A stretch of 64,000 bases of DNA, from contig NZ_KZ454939.1 in the NCBI RefSeq assembly GCF_002797355.1, forward strand, positions 2,250,232 to 2,314,231, given 5' to 3'. The translations under genes and the position numbers were made by a program. Numbering within the stretch: the first letter of the stretch is position 1; every line of letters begins with the position of its first letter. Below, piece by piece: positions 54,602-63,575 of this stretch. The DNA comes from Bacillus xiapuensis (lineage in GTDB: Bacteria; Bacillota; Bacilli; Bacillales; Domibacillaceae). The notes beneath the pieces were generated by a model. The model saw nothing but the letters and a program-made list of their open reading frames with translations, was not told where the DNA came from and searched no databases.

Positions 54602-54946
54602 TTATGAATTTACTATCTCCACCCCGATAATGTCTGCAAATCGGATTCTTGCGAGGGCATCATCGCCGTCTTTGAGATAAATCCATCGGCCCACCTCGTC
54701 TAACCGATGAATTCGTCCAGCCTTTTCCTCAATAAGGCCTTCTATCCAGCAGCGCAAACGAATCGGATAAGCAAACGCCATGGCATAGTGAATTGTTTCT
54801 TCAAACTCTCTTATTTGCGACTCATCCAGCTTCGGCTTCTGTTCTTTGTTCATATCCGTTTCCGGCCATTGACGAAGCATGGCCGTGTGCTCAGTTAGCA
54901 TCATCGCCGTCCATTTCTTCGCGCCTCGATCCTTTATTTTTTTCAT
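54602..54946 (-). CDS. YolD-like protein
   Basis: 114 residues. KKIKDRGAKKWTAMMLTEH, then LRQWPETDM, is the typical YolD-like N-terminus; the beta-rich C-terminus ends with IRFADIIGVEI. YolD-like proteins in bacilli are often SOS genes next to UV-damage polymerases (UvrX). Here no polymerase is present. It starts 7 bases after the upstream WYL-like gene and shares its LexA-boxed promoter. Confidence 0.78.
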   Translation of the reverse strand: MKKIKDRGAKKWTAMMLTEHTAMLRQWPETDMNKEQKPKLDESQIREFEETIHYAMAFAYPIRLRCWIEGLIEEKAGRIHRLDEVGRWIYLKDGDDALARIRFADIIGVEIVNS

Positions 54947-54953
54947 TTTCTCA

Positions 54954-55172
54954 TCAAGCCCCTCTTTTGCGATACTTAGCTGTGCCCACAGAAAGAATAT
55001 GGCTCAGCTTGAATGTCCGATACTGTCTTTTCCAGCAGCAGTAGGCTTTGATATATTGTTCATCCATGTCCAACACCTTCATCCACCGCTCTGTTACTTC
55101 CCCTCTGCTATCCATATAAATCATCAGCAGTGGAACTCCATTTTCCTTTGAGCGCAGCAACAGTCCTTTCAT
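54954..55172 (-). CDS. Small WYL-like protein, 72 aa
   Basis: 72 residues: KGLLLRSKENGVPLLMIYMD...AYCCWKRQYRTFKLSHILSV. The order of a beta strand, a turn and the RTFKLSHIL end resembles a single WYL-type ligand domain. I start at the ATG at 55172, preceded by GGAGGGGAAGAG. With the YolD-like gene it forms a two-gene SOS-type operon. The function is unknown. Confidence 0.65.
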   Translation of the reverse strand: MKGLLLRSKENGVPLLMIYMDSRGEVTERWMKVLDMDEQYIKAYCCWKRQYRTFKLSHILSVGTAKYRKRGA

Positions 55173-55212
55173 CTCTTCCCCTCCAACGAGAACGTTTGTT
55201 TCTATTTTATAC

Positions 55213-55224
55213 AAACATACGTTC
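55213..55224 (-). promoter_or_regulatory. LexA-type SOS box upstream of the YolD-like operon
   Basis: GAACGTATGTTT on the minus strand fits the Bacillus LexA pattern GAAC-N4-GTTC with one mismatch. A TATAAA -10 box follows two bases later. It lies 41 bases before the WYL-like start. Confidence 0.6.
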
Positions 55225-55225
55225 T

Positions 55226-55484
55226 TTTAGAAGTGGAAATTTACGGAAGAGGGAGTCTCCAAAGAGAATAGATGAACAGATATTTATAAGTAAAAATCCC
55301 CCTAAAGCAGACGCTTTAAATGAATGAACCATTCGCCAGACAGCCGCTGTCCATGCGCAGTGCTTCATATAGATGTTCAGCACTTTTCATTTCCCTGATT
55401 AGCTTCTATTGCATATCTTTGTATATCTTCTCCCGGTTTTATCCACACTATAGAAACAAGGCAAAAACACGGCGGTGATTCTTT
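55226..55484. other. Gene-free stretch before the DUF421 gene
   Basis: About 260 bases with no supported gene. A promoter for the downstream gene is possible near 55430-55455 (ATAGAAAC context) but not clear. Confidence 0.4.
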
Positions 55485-56108
55485 TTGGACTGGAGCTTAA
55501 TCTGGAAATCCATCATAACGATTGTCTTCAGCATATTGCTCATACGGTTCTCAGGAAAAAAGTCCATCTCTCATATGACGACTGCTCAAACGGTTATCAT
55601 GATCTCGATCGGCACCCTTTTAATTCAGCCCTTAGTTGGCAAAAATATATGGGCCACGTTTGGGATTGCGATTATACTTATTGTTACTTTTATGCTGATT
55701 GAATGGATACAAATGAAATGGGATTTTGCGGAAACTTTGTTTACAGGGCGCTCAAAGGTTGTCATCGAAAACGGAATATTAAATGAAAAGAATTTAAAGA
55801 AGGTCCGGCTCTCCGTCGATGATCTTGACATGCTTTTGCGGCAAAAAGGCATCGAAAGTATACAAGATGTCAAATGGGCGACCTTTGAACCAAGCGGGCA
55901 GTTAGGCTACATGCTTGCCGACCAAAAGAAGCTTGCTACCAAGGAAGACCTGGATGCCCTTCATCAAGCGCTCAATGCCCTTGCCCAACAGCTCAGCAGC
56001 AGCCATTTTGTCCAGCAGCCCAAACAACCCTCTCCAGATGCAAACTCTAATACATTTACAGAAGTCAAAAACGGGTACAATCCTTCGCGGCCAGAGCGGC
56101 TTCAATAG
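55485..56108 (+). CDS. DUF421-domain membrane protein (YetF/YdfS-like)
   Basis: 207 residues. Three N-terminal helices carry RFSGKKSISHMTTAQTVIMISIG, the DUF421 signature, and a soluble domain follows with VIENGILNEKNLKKVRLSVDDL. The final 40 residues are a low-complexity Gln/Pro/Asn tail. Members have been connected to spore coat or membrane stability, but no reaction is known. The start is TTG at 55485, with GGCGGTGAT 5-10 bases upstream. Confidence 0.82.
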   Translation: MDWSLIWKSIITIVFSILLIRFSGKKSISHMTTAQTVIMISIGTLLIQPLVGKNIWATFGIAIILIVTFMLIEWIQMKWDFAETLFTGRSKVVIENGILNEKNLKKVRLSVDDLDMLLRQKGIESIQDVKWATFEPSGQLGYMLADQKKLATKEDLDALHQALNALAQQLSSSHFVQQPKQPSPDANSNTFTEVKNGYNPSRPERLQ

Positions 56109-56680
56109 TACTGGCCGTTTTCTATTTAGGGGATTATCTCGAAATACCTGTGCTTTCATAACCCTTTATTTTAAACGAGTCTTTTTTATGTAAAATATTT
56201 ATTCATTTCGAAAAATATAGTACAATACACACAGGAATAAAAGGGTGATTTCTTTCTTAGAAGTCGCATCAAAAGCTTCTATCTAACCTAAATGTCTAAC
56301 CATTACATTTTTTAGAATGAACCCACTCAGCTTTTGTAGACCTGTTGCTTTCAGAGGAAGAAGTTTATTCATATCATGATGTTAATCCATCGTTATATGA
56401 AATTAGTGAAATGTAAGGGATACCTAGATACTTAGCTCATCTAATATCGAACAAAAAAATTTTCAGCCTTTTGATGGTACTATTTTCTTTATATGTATTA
56501 GCGATACATATAAAGAAAATAGACGTCCATAAGTACTCTACCACCCTCCACATTGCACATTAAGCACAGCTTAATGTGCTTATAACGAAGTGCTATTTTC
56601 ACAAACACTATAGACTACTAAAGAATTAGTTTGTTAATGAGCTTAGCTCATTTTCAATATAAAATATGGGAGGTATTATT
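56109..56680. other. AT-rich gene-free stretch with perfect inverted repeats
   Basis: No supported gene. It holds a 19-bp perfect inverted repeat (56480-56498 with 56504-56522, loop TAGCG) and an 11-bp one (56555-56565 with 56569-56579, loop ACA). Base composition drops to AT-rich from here on, marking the start of accessory DNA. Confidence 0.6.
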
Positions 56681-57058
56681 ATGGGACACTTGATATGTTT
56701 AAAGGCGATGAAGCCAAAAATGATAAAAGAATGAGCCCGCATTTTGCTTTTGCCACTTCTTTGCTTTACATGATGGGATCAGATGGGAATTATGATAACG
56801 AAGAGTTGGGACAATTACTAACTGTTTTAGACGGAAAGAACAAAAGAGGCACCGTATGTATTGGTGACAACAACGATGATTTAATGGAAAAAACAATTAA
56901 GTGTGTTCGGGAAATTTCTAAATGCTTTCAGTATATCAGAAGATCGATTCAAACCATTTTTTGAGGTTATTGTACTCAAAAACGACCGTTCTGTATTTTT
57001 AAATCAAAATCATCAAAAAAATAAAGAAGGCTTCAAAGTTGAGCTTTCAGTAAAATAA
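56681..57058 (+). pseudogene. TerB-like protein, broken by two frameshifts
   Basis: GGGAGGTATTATT precedes an ATG at 56681. Reading M-G-H, one base appears missing near 56690; the next frame gives MFKGDEAKNDKRMSPHFAFA, then LLYMMGSDGNYDNEELGQLL, a pattern like TerB domains. At 56912-56914 one extra A is present; correcting it yields VREFLNAFSISEDRFKPFFEVI to a stop at 57058. The restored protein is about 125 residues. The TerB resemblance is tentative. Confidence 0.6.
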
Positions 57059-57149
57059 TAGTCTAATATCTCAGTAAAAACCCTCTCATATTAGGGCTTC
57101 TATTTTCGAAAAGTATTCCCCTCTGTATTTGGAAAGGAAATGATCTATT

Positions 57150-57995
57150 ATGACTAATCAAAAGGGCTGCATCGGCTGCTTAGGAGCTTTAATTTTAATT
57201 GCTATCGTATTTTTCGCCATTGTCATTAATCATCTCTTGACAGCCGAAGCCCCTAAAGAAGATACAGTAGAAGAAGAACAAACTCAGACGGCGAGTGCTC
57301 CGGAGAAAACACCATCAACCAAAAGTAACACCGGTACTCCTTCTGTACCCGGGGCAAAAGTGAACGGACGACTTATTGCTACGGTTCTATCAATCGTCGA
57401 CGGAGATACCATTAAAGTTAACCTAGATGGAAAAGAAGAAACAATTCGTTTAGTTTTAGTAGATACACCAGAAACGAAACATCCGAGAACCGGCGTTCAA
57501 CCATTCGGCCCCGAAGCATCTAAATTTACTACTAAACAACTATCAGGAAAAGAAATTCAAGTTGAACCCGGCATTCAAGAGCGTGATCGTTATGGCCGTC
57601 TTCTCGCTTACGTGTACATAAGAGACAAAATGTTTAATAAAATACTTCTTGAAAAAGGCTTAGCGCGAGTAGCTGTTTATCCGCCTAACACAAAATATCT
57701 GGATGAATTTGAAAAGATTCAAGCAGCGGCTAAACGAAAGAAAGTTGGTATTTGGTCCATTGAAAACTATGCTACAAAAGATGGATATAAAACAAAAGAA
57801 AAAGAACAGAAAGCCCCAGCTCCGAAGCCAGCTCTAAAAGCTGAGCCTAAACCAGAACCACAGCTGAAAAAAGAAAATGTCTACTTCAAAAATTGCGCTG
57901 CAGTTAGAGCTGCAGGTGCTGCTCCTATTCATCGAGGTGAACCTGGATATGGTTCCCACCTTGATCGGGAAGGTGATGGAATTGCATGTGAATAA
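57150..57995 (+). CDS. Thermonuclease-family protein with C-terminal excalibur domain
   Basis: 281 residues. A single N-terminal membrane anchor (about residues 8-32) is followed by a Thr/Ser-rich linker. The staphylococcal nuclease-like domain (about 70-205) carries VDGDTIKVNLDG, ETIRLVLVDTPETKH and ERDRYGRLLAYVYI with the catalytic Arg/Glu pattern. A Pro/Lys linker leads to an excalibur calcium-binding domain ending SHLDREGDGIACE. It is likely a membrane-anchored external nuclease like YncB of bacilli. GGAAAGGAAATG precedes the ATG. Confidence 0.88.
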   Translation: MTNQKGCIGCLGALILIAIVFFAIVINHLLTAEAPKEDTVEEEQTQTASAPEKTPSTKSNTGTPSVPGAKVNGRLIATVLSIVDGDTIKVNLDGKEETIRLVLVDTPETKHPRTGVQPFGPEASKFTTKQLSGKEIQVEPGIQERDRYGRLLAYVYIRDKMFNKILLEKGLARVAVYPPNTKYLDEFEKIQAAAKRKKVGIWSIENYATKDGYKTKEKEQKAPAPKPALKAEPKPEPQLKKENVYFKNCAAVRAAGAAPIHRGEPGYGSHLDREGDGIACE

Positions 57996-58418
57996 CTGAA
58001 TTTTTTAAGTAGAAGGCCCTCTCTTGGGCTTTTCCATCACAGAAAAAGAACATAATCGAATAATAAAAGCCTAGTTATGAAATTTCATGAAAACTAAGAG
58101 ATTTTCATGAGATTTCCGTTGATTTTCTTCTCAGCAGAACTGACAATCCCAATATTCAAACTGACGACGAAAAAGAAATACTCAAATTCTTTTTAAATCC
58201 TGAATTGAATTTAATTTGTTCTTTAAAGAAATGAAGGAGTCTCCAGAGGAGCAATTAGAGGATTTGCGGGAGAGCTGGAAGATCATTAAGAAGAGAAATA
58301 ATAGCACGCTGCGACGTGTCTTTATTTTAATCATATGATGGTGCTATTTTCATCATTTGTATAGATTATTCATATGTTTTTTCAACTAATTTATATATTT
58401 TCGCGGAGGGGGCAAAAA
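57996..58418. other. Gene-poor stretch with coding remnants
   Basis: Short open segments only. One piece at about 58215-58340 reads FKEMKESPEEQLEDLRESWK, then IIKKRNNSTLRRVF, without a start or ribosome site. I do not recognise its parent gene. Confidence 0.35.
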
Positions 58419-58658
58419 GTGAAATACACATTTAAAAGTGTGGTAACCCAAACGTAAAACTAAAAGACAATATGTACTATGTAAAACTAGCAAAAGTTTC
58501 AGGGATACTTTGTTGTTTCACAATAGTATTAATTCCATTTGGTATTGGCTTCTTTGTAGCTGCCGCTCAATAGAAAAAAACAGCTAATAGGTATGGTTCA
58601 ATGTCGAAAATGCGGAAAGACAAAGAACTTTAAACACAGGGAATTATATGTATCTTAA
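58419..58658 (+). pseudogene. Small zinc-ribbon membrane protein, broken by two frameshifts
   Basis: A GTG after GGAGGGGG opens KYTFK; a shift at about 58436-58438 leads to CGNPNVKLKDNMYYVKLAKV and a membrane helix ILCCFTIVLIPFGIGFFVA. A second shift near 58571 would continue RKKQLIGMVQCRKCGKTKNF to a stop at 58658. The inferred protein is about 78 residues: ribbon, helix, ribbon. The family is not recognised. Confidence 0.5.
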
Positions 58659-58685
58659 CGCTCAACTCAACGGGAGGGTAAAACA

Positions 58686-59141
58686 TTGAAAAAAATTATA
58701 CCATTTTTATCACTATTATTGATATTATCATTAGTTGCTTGCGGAAACTCATCTTCGACATCTAAGTCAGAATCAAACGAAAAAGTACAGAAAGAAGAAA
58801 AGGTAACGGTCGATACAATAATAACCGCTTTTAAAGATGCTGGATTAGAAGCCGAAAACCCAACAGAATTAGAGAACAAAGAATTTGGAAATACCCGAGA
58901 AGCAGGAAAAAGAATACTTGTCCCCTCTCTTGGTGAAGACGCTGGTGGCAGGATTTTTGAATTTAAGAACGCATCTGGCTTAGATGCTGCAAAAACATAT
59001 TATGATGAGCTCGGAAACTCAGGTCCTTTATTTTACTCCCATACATACAGCAAAGGGAATTTTCTTCTACAGATGAATGGTGACATGAAGGATGATCAAT
59101 TTGAAAAATATAAAAAAGTCATGGATGAAATGATTAAATAA
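58686..59141 (+). CDS. Putative lipoprotein, 151 aa
   Basis: 151 residues. A signal peptide (KKIIPFLSLLLILSLVAC) ends in a lipobox with Cys19 as the lipid anchor. A Ser/Lys/Glu linker precedes a soluble domain (VTVDTIITAFKDAGLEAENP...ILVPSLGEDAGGRIFEF) seen in stress-related lipoproteins of bacilli. The start is TTG at 58686, after GGGAGGGTAAAA. The function is unknown. Confidence 0.75.
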   Translation: MKKIIPFLSLLLILSLVACGNSSSTSKSESNEKVQKEEKVTVDTIITAFKDAGLEAENPTELENKEFGNTREAGKRILVPSLGEDAGGRIFEFKNASGLDAAKTYYDELGNSGPLFYSHTYSKGNFLLQMNGDMKDDQFEKYKKVMDEMIK

Positions 59142-59705
59142 AAGGCCCCTAGCTGGGCTTTTCTTTTGAATAGATTTTTTATTAATTTAGTTTAGTAAAA
59201 CTAGACAAAGTATGTGTTAATTATATAGAACTAAAAGTGAGGGAGAAACTATGTTCAATGCACCTGCTACACCTAAAGAGTTAGGTATGTCTAATAAGGA
59301 TATTATAGTGAAAAAGGTTCACGGTATTTATATAAAAAAATTCAGAAACTTGTTTAATACTCAGATAGATTTATCTGATCGAATTACCTTAATTTCTGGA
59401 CATAATGGCACAATGAAATCAACTTTAATTGGATTATTTGTTCAAAACTTTAATTCTGAAGAAAAAGACCTTTTTGGTTTCGATTTAAAAACAAAATTTG
59501 GAGAAATATTCAAATTATCTACTATATATGATAAAGAAAAATATGAATATGATTTAATTATTCAGGATAAAAACGGATTGGATATTAAGATACCCGTTTA
59601 CACCAAACCTAGAAGTAAAGCAGATCCTAGCCCCAGAATAGTAACTGGGGGAAATACAATCAAGGACGGTAATTTAATTCACAATACAAATTTTTTAAAC
59701 TTGAA

Positions 59706-61357
59706 CCTGAATTATTCACAGAAATTCAGAAACTTATTATAACTTATGGATTACCAAGCCTTTTCGGCTTTATTGTAATTCATTAAAAAAATGAAAAAAG
59801 AATCCATTTCTGTTAAAGTTAAAGTAACCAAACAAAAAGGACTTTTTATATGGTTACTTTAACGCAAAAAACACTTGATTTCAATCATAAAATTAAATTG
59901 TCAAATGATGGAGGTTCTCTTTCCTCCGATACAGGTGAGTTTCTTTTTAGAGAATTCGATGAAAAAATTGGTTTTTCAAAGACTTTAGTTAAGTACTTGA
60001 GACTTAACGATTCAAGGAAATATTATCTTCATTCAAATGAAAACTTGTTACGTCAAAAAGTCTATCAAATCATTGCCGGGTATGCGGAAGATGATGCGGC
60101 TGATCAGTTGACTCATGATCCTGTGTTTAAGGAAATCATTGAAACTCCAACACTTGCTTCCCAGCCCAGTTTGTCTCGCTTTTATACACGATTTGATAAA
60201 GATTCAATTGAACAATTAAATCTGGCTAACCAAGAAATGCTTGATAAGATTCATTGTTTTCGACAATCGAAAGAGTTATTTATCGACTTGGATTCGACTC
60301 ATTCGGATACATATGGGGACCAAGAATCTTCGTCATATAATACTCATTATGGCACGATGGGTTTTCATCCATTAGTCGCCTTTGATGGTGCGACTGGTGA
60401 CTTTTTGAAAGCACAACTCCGTCCCGGAAATGTTTATACATCAAATGGTGTGGTGGAATTTATTCGGCCTCTCATTAAACATTATAACGAAATGTTTCCG
60501 GAAACTACCCTGTTTCTTCGTGGAGATAGCGGGTTTACTGTTCCGGGATTATACGATCTGTGTGAAGAAGAATCTGTTTTGTATATTATTCGGTTGAAAT
60601 CGAATTCACAACTACAAAGTTTAGCGAAGGAATACCATCCTTCTTCCGCACCTTTAGATGTTTCCAAGACGGAAACCTATTATGAAGAAACGATTTACCA
60701 AGCAAAATCATGGTCAAAACCAAGAAGGGTGATTATTCAATTGGTACGTCCTGCAGGTGAGCTGTTCTTTACCCATTCCTTTTTTGTTACTAACTTTGAA
60801 TTAGCTTTTCCTCAAGATATCGTCCGAGCTTATCAAAAAAGAGGGACGATGGAAAACTATATCAAAGAAGCAAAAAATGGCTTTTACTTTGATCATATGA
60901 ATAGCCACGCTTTTCTAGTGAACGAAGTAAAAATGATGTTAACACTTCTTGCATATAATTTGACCAATTGGTTACGAACTCTTTGTTTTCCGGAAGGTCA
61001 AAAAACTATGCAAATTGATACGATACGTACTCGGTTAATTAAAGCGGCAAGTAAAGTCGTGAAATCAGGTAGATCCCTTTACTTCAAACTATCATCGAGT
61101 TTTGTGTATCAAAATTTCTTTTGGGATGTACTGAATCGAATTCAAAAACTACAATTGGAATGACCAATAGAATACTTCTCATAACTGAAAAAAATAAATT
61201 TTTCAGTCAAGGGGGAAGTATGCCCAAAATACCAGAGTTGTTCTATTGAAAATTCAGTTATTTTATGAATTGGCTACGGTTCTTAATTAAATACCGTTAT
61301 GTTCAACTAATTTAACAAATTTTATCAAATGGGATTTGTAGCTATGAATATTTCAGG
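59706..61357. mobile_element. IS1380-family insertion sequence (1652 bp)
   Basis: Ends CCTGAATTATTCACAG and the inverted CCTGAAATATTCATAG match at 14 of 16 bases. Direct repeats TTGAA lie at 59701-59705 and 61358-61362. One full transposase gene is inside. Size, CCTG ends and short duplication fit IS1380. Confidence 0.9.
59850..61163 (+). CDS. IS1380-family transposase
   Basis: 437 residues, full length. KLSNDGGSLSSDTGEFLFRE is the family N-terminus; LFIDLDSTHSDTYGDQE, LRGDSGFTVPGLYD and RAYQKRGTMENYIKEAKNGF hold the DDE residues. It appears intact, so the element may still move. Confidence 0.92.
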   Translation: MVTLTQKTLDFNHKIKLSNDGGSLSSDTGEFLFREFDEKIGFSKTLVKYLRLNDSRKYYLHSNENLLRQKVYQIIAGYAEDDAADQLTHDPVFKEIIETPTLASQPSLSRFYTRFDKDSIEQLNLANQEMLDKIHCFRQSKELFIDLDSTHSDTYGDQESSSYNTHYGTMGFHPLVAFDGATGDFLKAQLRPGNVYTSNGVVEFIRPLIKHYNEMFPETTLFLRGDSGFTVPGLYDLCEEESVLYIIRLKSNSQLQSLAKEYHPSSAPLDVSKTETYYEETIYQAKSWSKPRRVIIQLVRPAGELFFTHSFFVTNFELAFPQDIVRAYQKRGTMENYIKEAKNGFYFDHMNSHAFLVNEVKMMLTLLAYNLTNWLRTLCFPEGQKTMQIDTIRTRLIKAASKVVKSGRSLYFKLSSSFVYQNFFWDVLNRIQKLQLE

Positions 61358-62650
61358 TTGAATAGACTATATTCAATACACACTACTAATTCAAAACCCT
61401 ATCCTATTACACTTTCTGATGAAGAAAAAGAATTCGTAACCAAATTTTACAATGTCGTTTTACAAAAAAATTCATATAAAAAAATGGAGTCAGTTAGTGA
61501 TAAGCAGATTAAAAAAACATTTGCTCCTTCTGATGGCACATATAACTATGAGTCAATTTCTTCTGGAGAAGATAACTTAGGAAGAATTGTTAATAGTTTA
61601 ATCTCTTTTATGAGAATCAGCAAGTCAAGAAAAGGAAAAAACGACTGTTTTAATGGGATTTTTTGTATAGATGAAATGGAAGTAAGTTTACATCCAGTAG
61701 CACAAAAAAATTTATTTGACTTTCTCTATAGATGGTCTAATCAATATAAAATACAAATTATAGCAACAACTCATTCCTTACCATTAATAAGACACTCAAT
61801 CGAAGGTGAAAAGAAAGGAAAAATAATAAAGAATTATTACCTTTCAACACTTTATACAGATGAAATTGATGTCATTAAAAATCCTTCATATGAAAATATC
61901 TATAGAGAGCTTACATTTGATTACAACCAAACTGAAAAAAAAGAATTACCTAAGATAGATATACTATGTGAAGATGATTTAGCTAAACGATTTATTAGAT
62001 ATATGGTTTCAAAGCAAGATATTCTAAAAAGAATTAATTTTATTCCTTTTGATGACACAGATGGATTTCCATATACATTCCTTACAAAGCTTTGTAATAC
62101 CGCTAGCTCTTTTGTCAAAAATACAATTATAATATTCGATGCTGATATTACTGATGGTGACCTACAAAAAATAAAAAAAAGGGATAATATTCTGCGTCTT
62201 CCTGACCATTCTTTAAAGCTGCCAATTGAACAATTATTTGTTAAATATATATTTGATAAAGATAAAAATGATGAAATTTTTTCAAAGGTTCTAAAAATGC
62301 CTAAAGCTGCATTTATTTCAACTTTAAATGATGCAAATATTTATATAAAAAATGATAATTCCTTTAAAGAAATAGAAGCAAGACACTTTAAAAAGTGGTT
62401 TAAAATTAATGAAAAAATTGTAAAAAAACTTTTCAATAACTTTTCTAAAAATGTTACAGGGCGTGAGAGTTTTGTAAAAGAATTAGTTCAAAAGTTAAAC
62501 AAAATTAATGTTAGAAATGGATATCCTGAAATAAAAATTTAGATTCAATTATCCTATTTAAAAGCAAAGATAGAATTTTTCAATCCATAGAGCAAATAAT
62601 TGGCCAAACCTGTACTTATTCTTTTATCCTTTTACAAAGGAGGTGAAAAT

Positions 62651-63502
62651 ATGGCTAGTCTATCCCCTTTAAGATACCCTGGTGGAAAAGATAAAACTTC
62701 TAATTACATAAAACATTTAGTTGTTAAAAATAATATTTCTACTTACATTGAACCATTTGCCGGTGGAGCAGCTGTAGCACTTCGCTTGTTATTAAATAAT
62801 GATGTAAAAAAAATCATTATTAATGATTTTGATAGAAGTATTTATGCACTTTGGAATACGATATTAACGAATTCAGAAGCGTTAATATCTTTAATTAATA
62901 ATACTGAGATTACTATTGAAGAATGGCACCTTCAAAAAGAAATACAAGTAAATAAAGAAACATCAGATGAACTTTCACTAGCATTCTCCACCCTCTTTTT
63001 AAATCGGACGAATCGTTCTGGAATCATTAAAGCTGGGGTAATTGGTGGAAAACATCAAAATGGACAATATAAGTTAGACTGCAGATTTAACAAACAAGAT
63101 ATCATTAAGCGGATTAGAACTATTGCATCAAAAGCTGACTGTATTGAGGTTCACAATATGGATGCTAAAGACTTTATTACTGACGTTATAAAGCATACGA
63201 GAAAATCTCTCACATTCTTTGACCCTCCTTACTACAATAAAGGGCCTGAATTATATACAAATTTTTATTCCCATAAGGATCATGTAGAATTGGCCAAAGT
63301 CATAAAAAAGCAAATGCCTAATAGATACTGGATTTTAACATATGATATTGCTGAACAAATTGAGCAATTATATAAGCGATTTGAACACCATGAATATTAT
63401 TTAAACTACTCGATTGCAAAGCCTTCAAAAGGAAAAGAATTCATTTTCTTTTCAAGAAAGATGAATATTGGCCAGATTGATAATTATTTAAAAATTGTCT
63501 AG
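62651..63502 (+). CDS. DNA adenine methylase (D12 class, Dam-like)
   Basis: 283 residues. N6-adenine methyltransferase of the D12/alpha class. LRYPGGKDKT (motif X) opens the protein; PFAGGAAVALRLL (motif I) binds SAM; FFDPPYY (motif IV, DPPY) is the catalytic site near residue 195. NRTNRSGIIKAGVIGG lies in the target region. I use the ATG at 62651, after AAAGGAGGTGAAAAT, an excellent site; the frame open to 62600 lacks one. The gene is intact and follows the broken ATPase/TOPRIM gene by 108 bases. Its recognition sequence cannot be read from the protein; GATC is common in the class. Confidence 0.9.
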   Translation: MASLSPLRYPGGKDKTSNYIKHLVVKNNISTYIEPFAGGAAVALRLLLNNDVKKIIINDFDRSIYALWNTILTNSEALISLINNTEITIEEWHLQKEIQVNKETSDELSLAFSTLFLNRTNRSGIIKAGVIGGKHQNGQYKLDCRFNKQDIIKRIRTIASKADCIEVHNMDAKDFITDVIKHTRKSLTFFDPPYYNKGPELYTNFYSHKDHVELAKVIKKQMPNRYWILTYDIAEQIEQLYKRFEHHEYYLNYSIAKPSKGKEFIFFSRKMNIGQIDNYLKIV

Positions 63503-63544
63503 TCCCCATTCTTAACTAGTGGGGCTTTTCTTTCACACTGAAAA

Positions 63545-63558
63545 AGAACGTATGTTCG
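63545..63558 (+). promoter_or_regulatory. LexA-type SOS box
   Basis: AGAACGTATGTTCG matches CGAAC-N4-GTTCG at all but the first base, a near-perfect Bacillus LexA site. It lies 18 bases before the small downstream gene, after the end of the methylase. Confidence 0.75.
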
Positions 63559-63575
63559 AAAAAGAAGAGAAATAC

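Larger units (their letters stand above)
59251..62542 (+). pseudogene. OLD-type ATPase/TOPRIM nuclease, split by IS1380-family insertion
   Basis: Codons 1-150 (59251-59700) and the 394-codon segment 61358-62542 join in frame at TTGAA to give a 544-residue protein. The N-terminal ABC-ATPase part has Walker A GHNGTMKST (50-58; Met where Gly is usual), signature SSGEDNLG near 218-225, Walker B IFCIDEMEVSLHP with Asp255/Glu256, and ATTHS near 286-290. The C-terminal TOPRIM-like part has DILCEDD (Glu355), IIIFDADITDGD (411-413) and KLPIEQLF (Glu441). This is the OLD-nuclease class, used in several phage-defence systems. A DNA adenine methylase gene follows. GAGGGAGAAACT precedes the ATG. Confidence 0.85.

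Noticed and set aside
59251..62542. Identification as Gabija or PARIS
   Set aside because: No GajB-like helicase gene follows, and I cannot show a DUF4435 domain; only the wider OLD-type class is supported.
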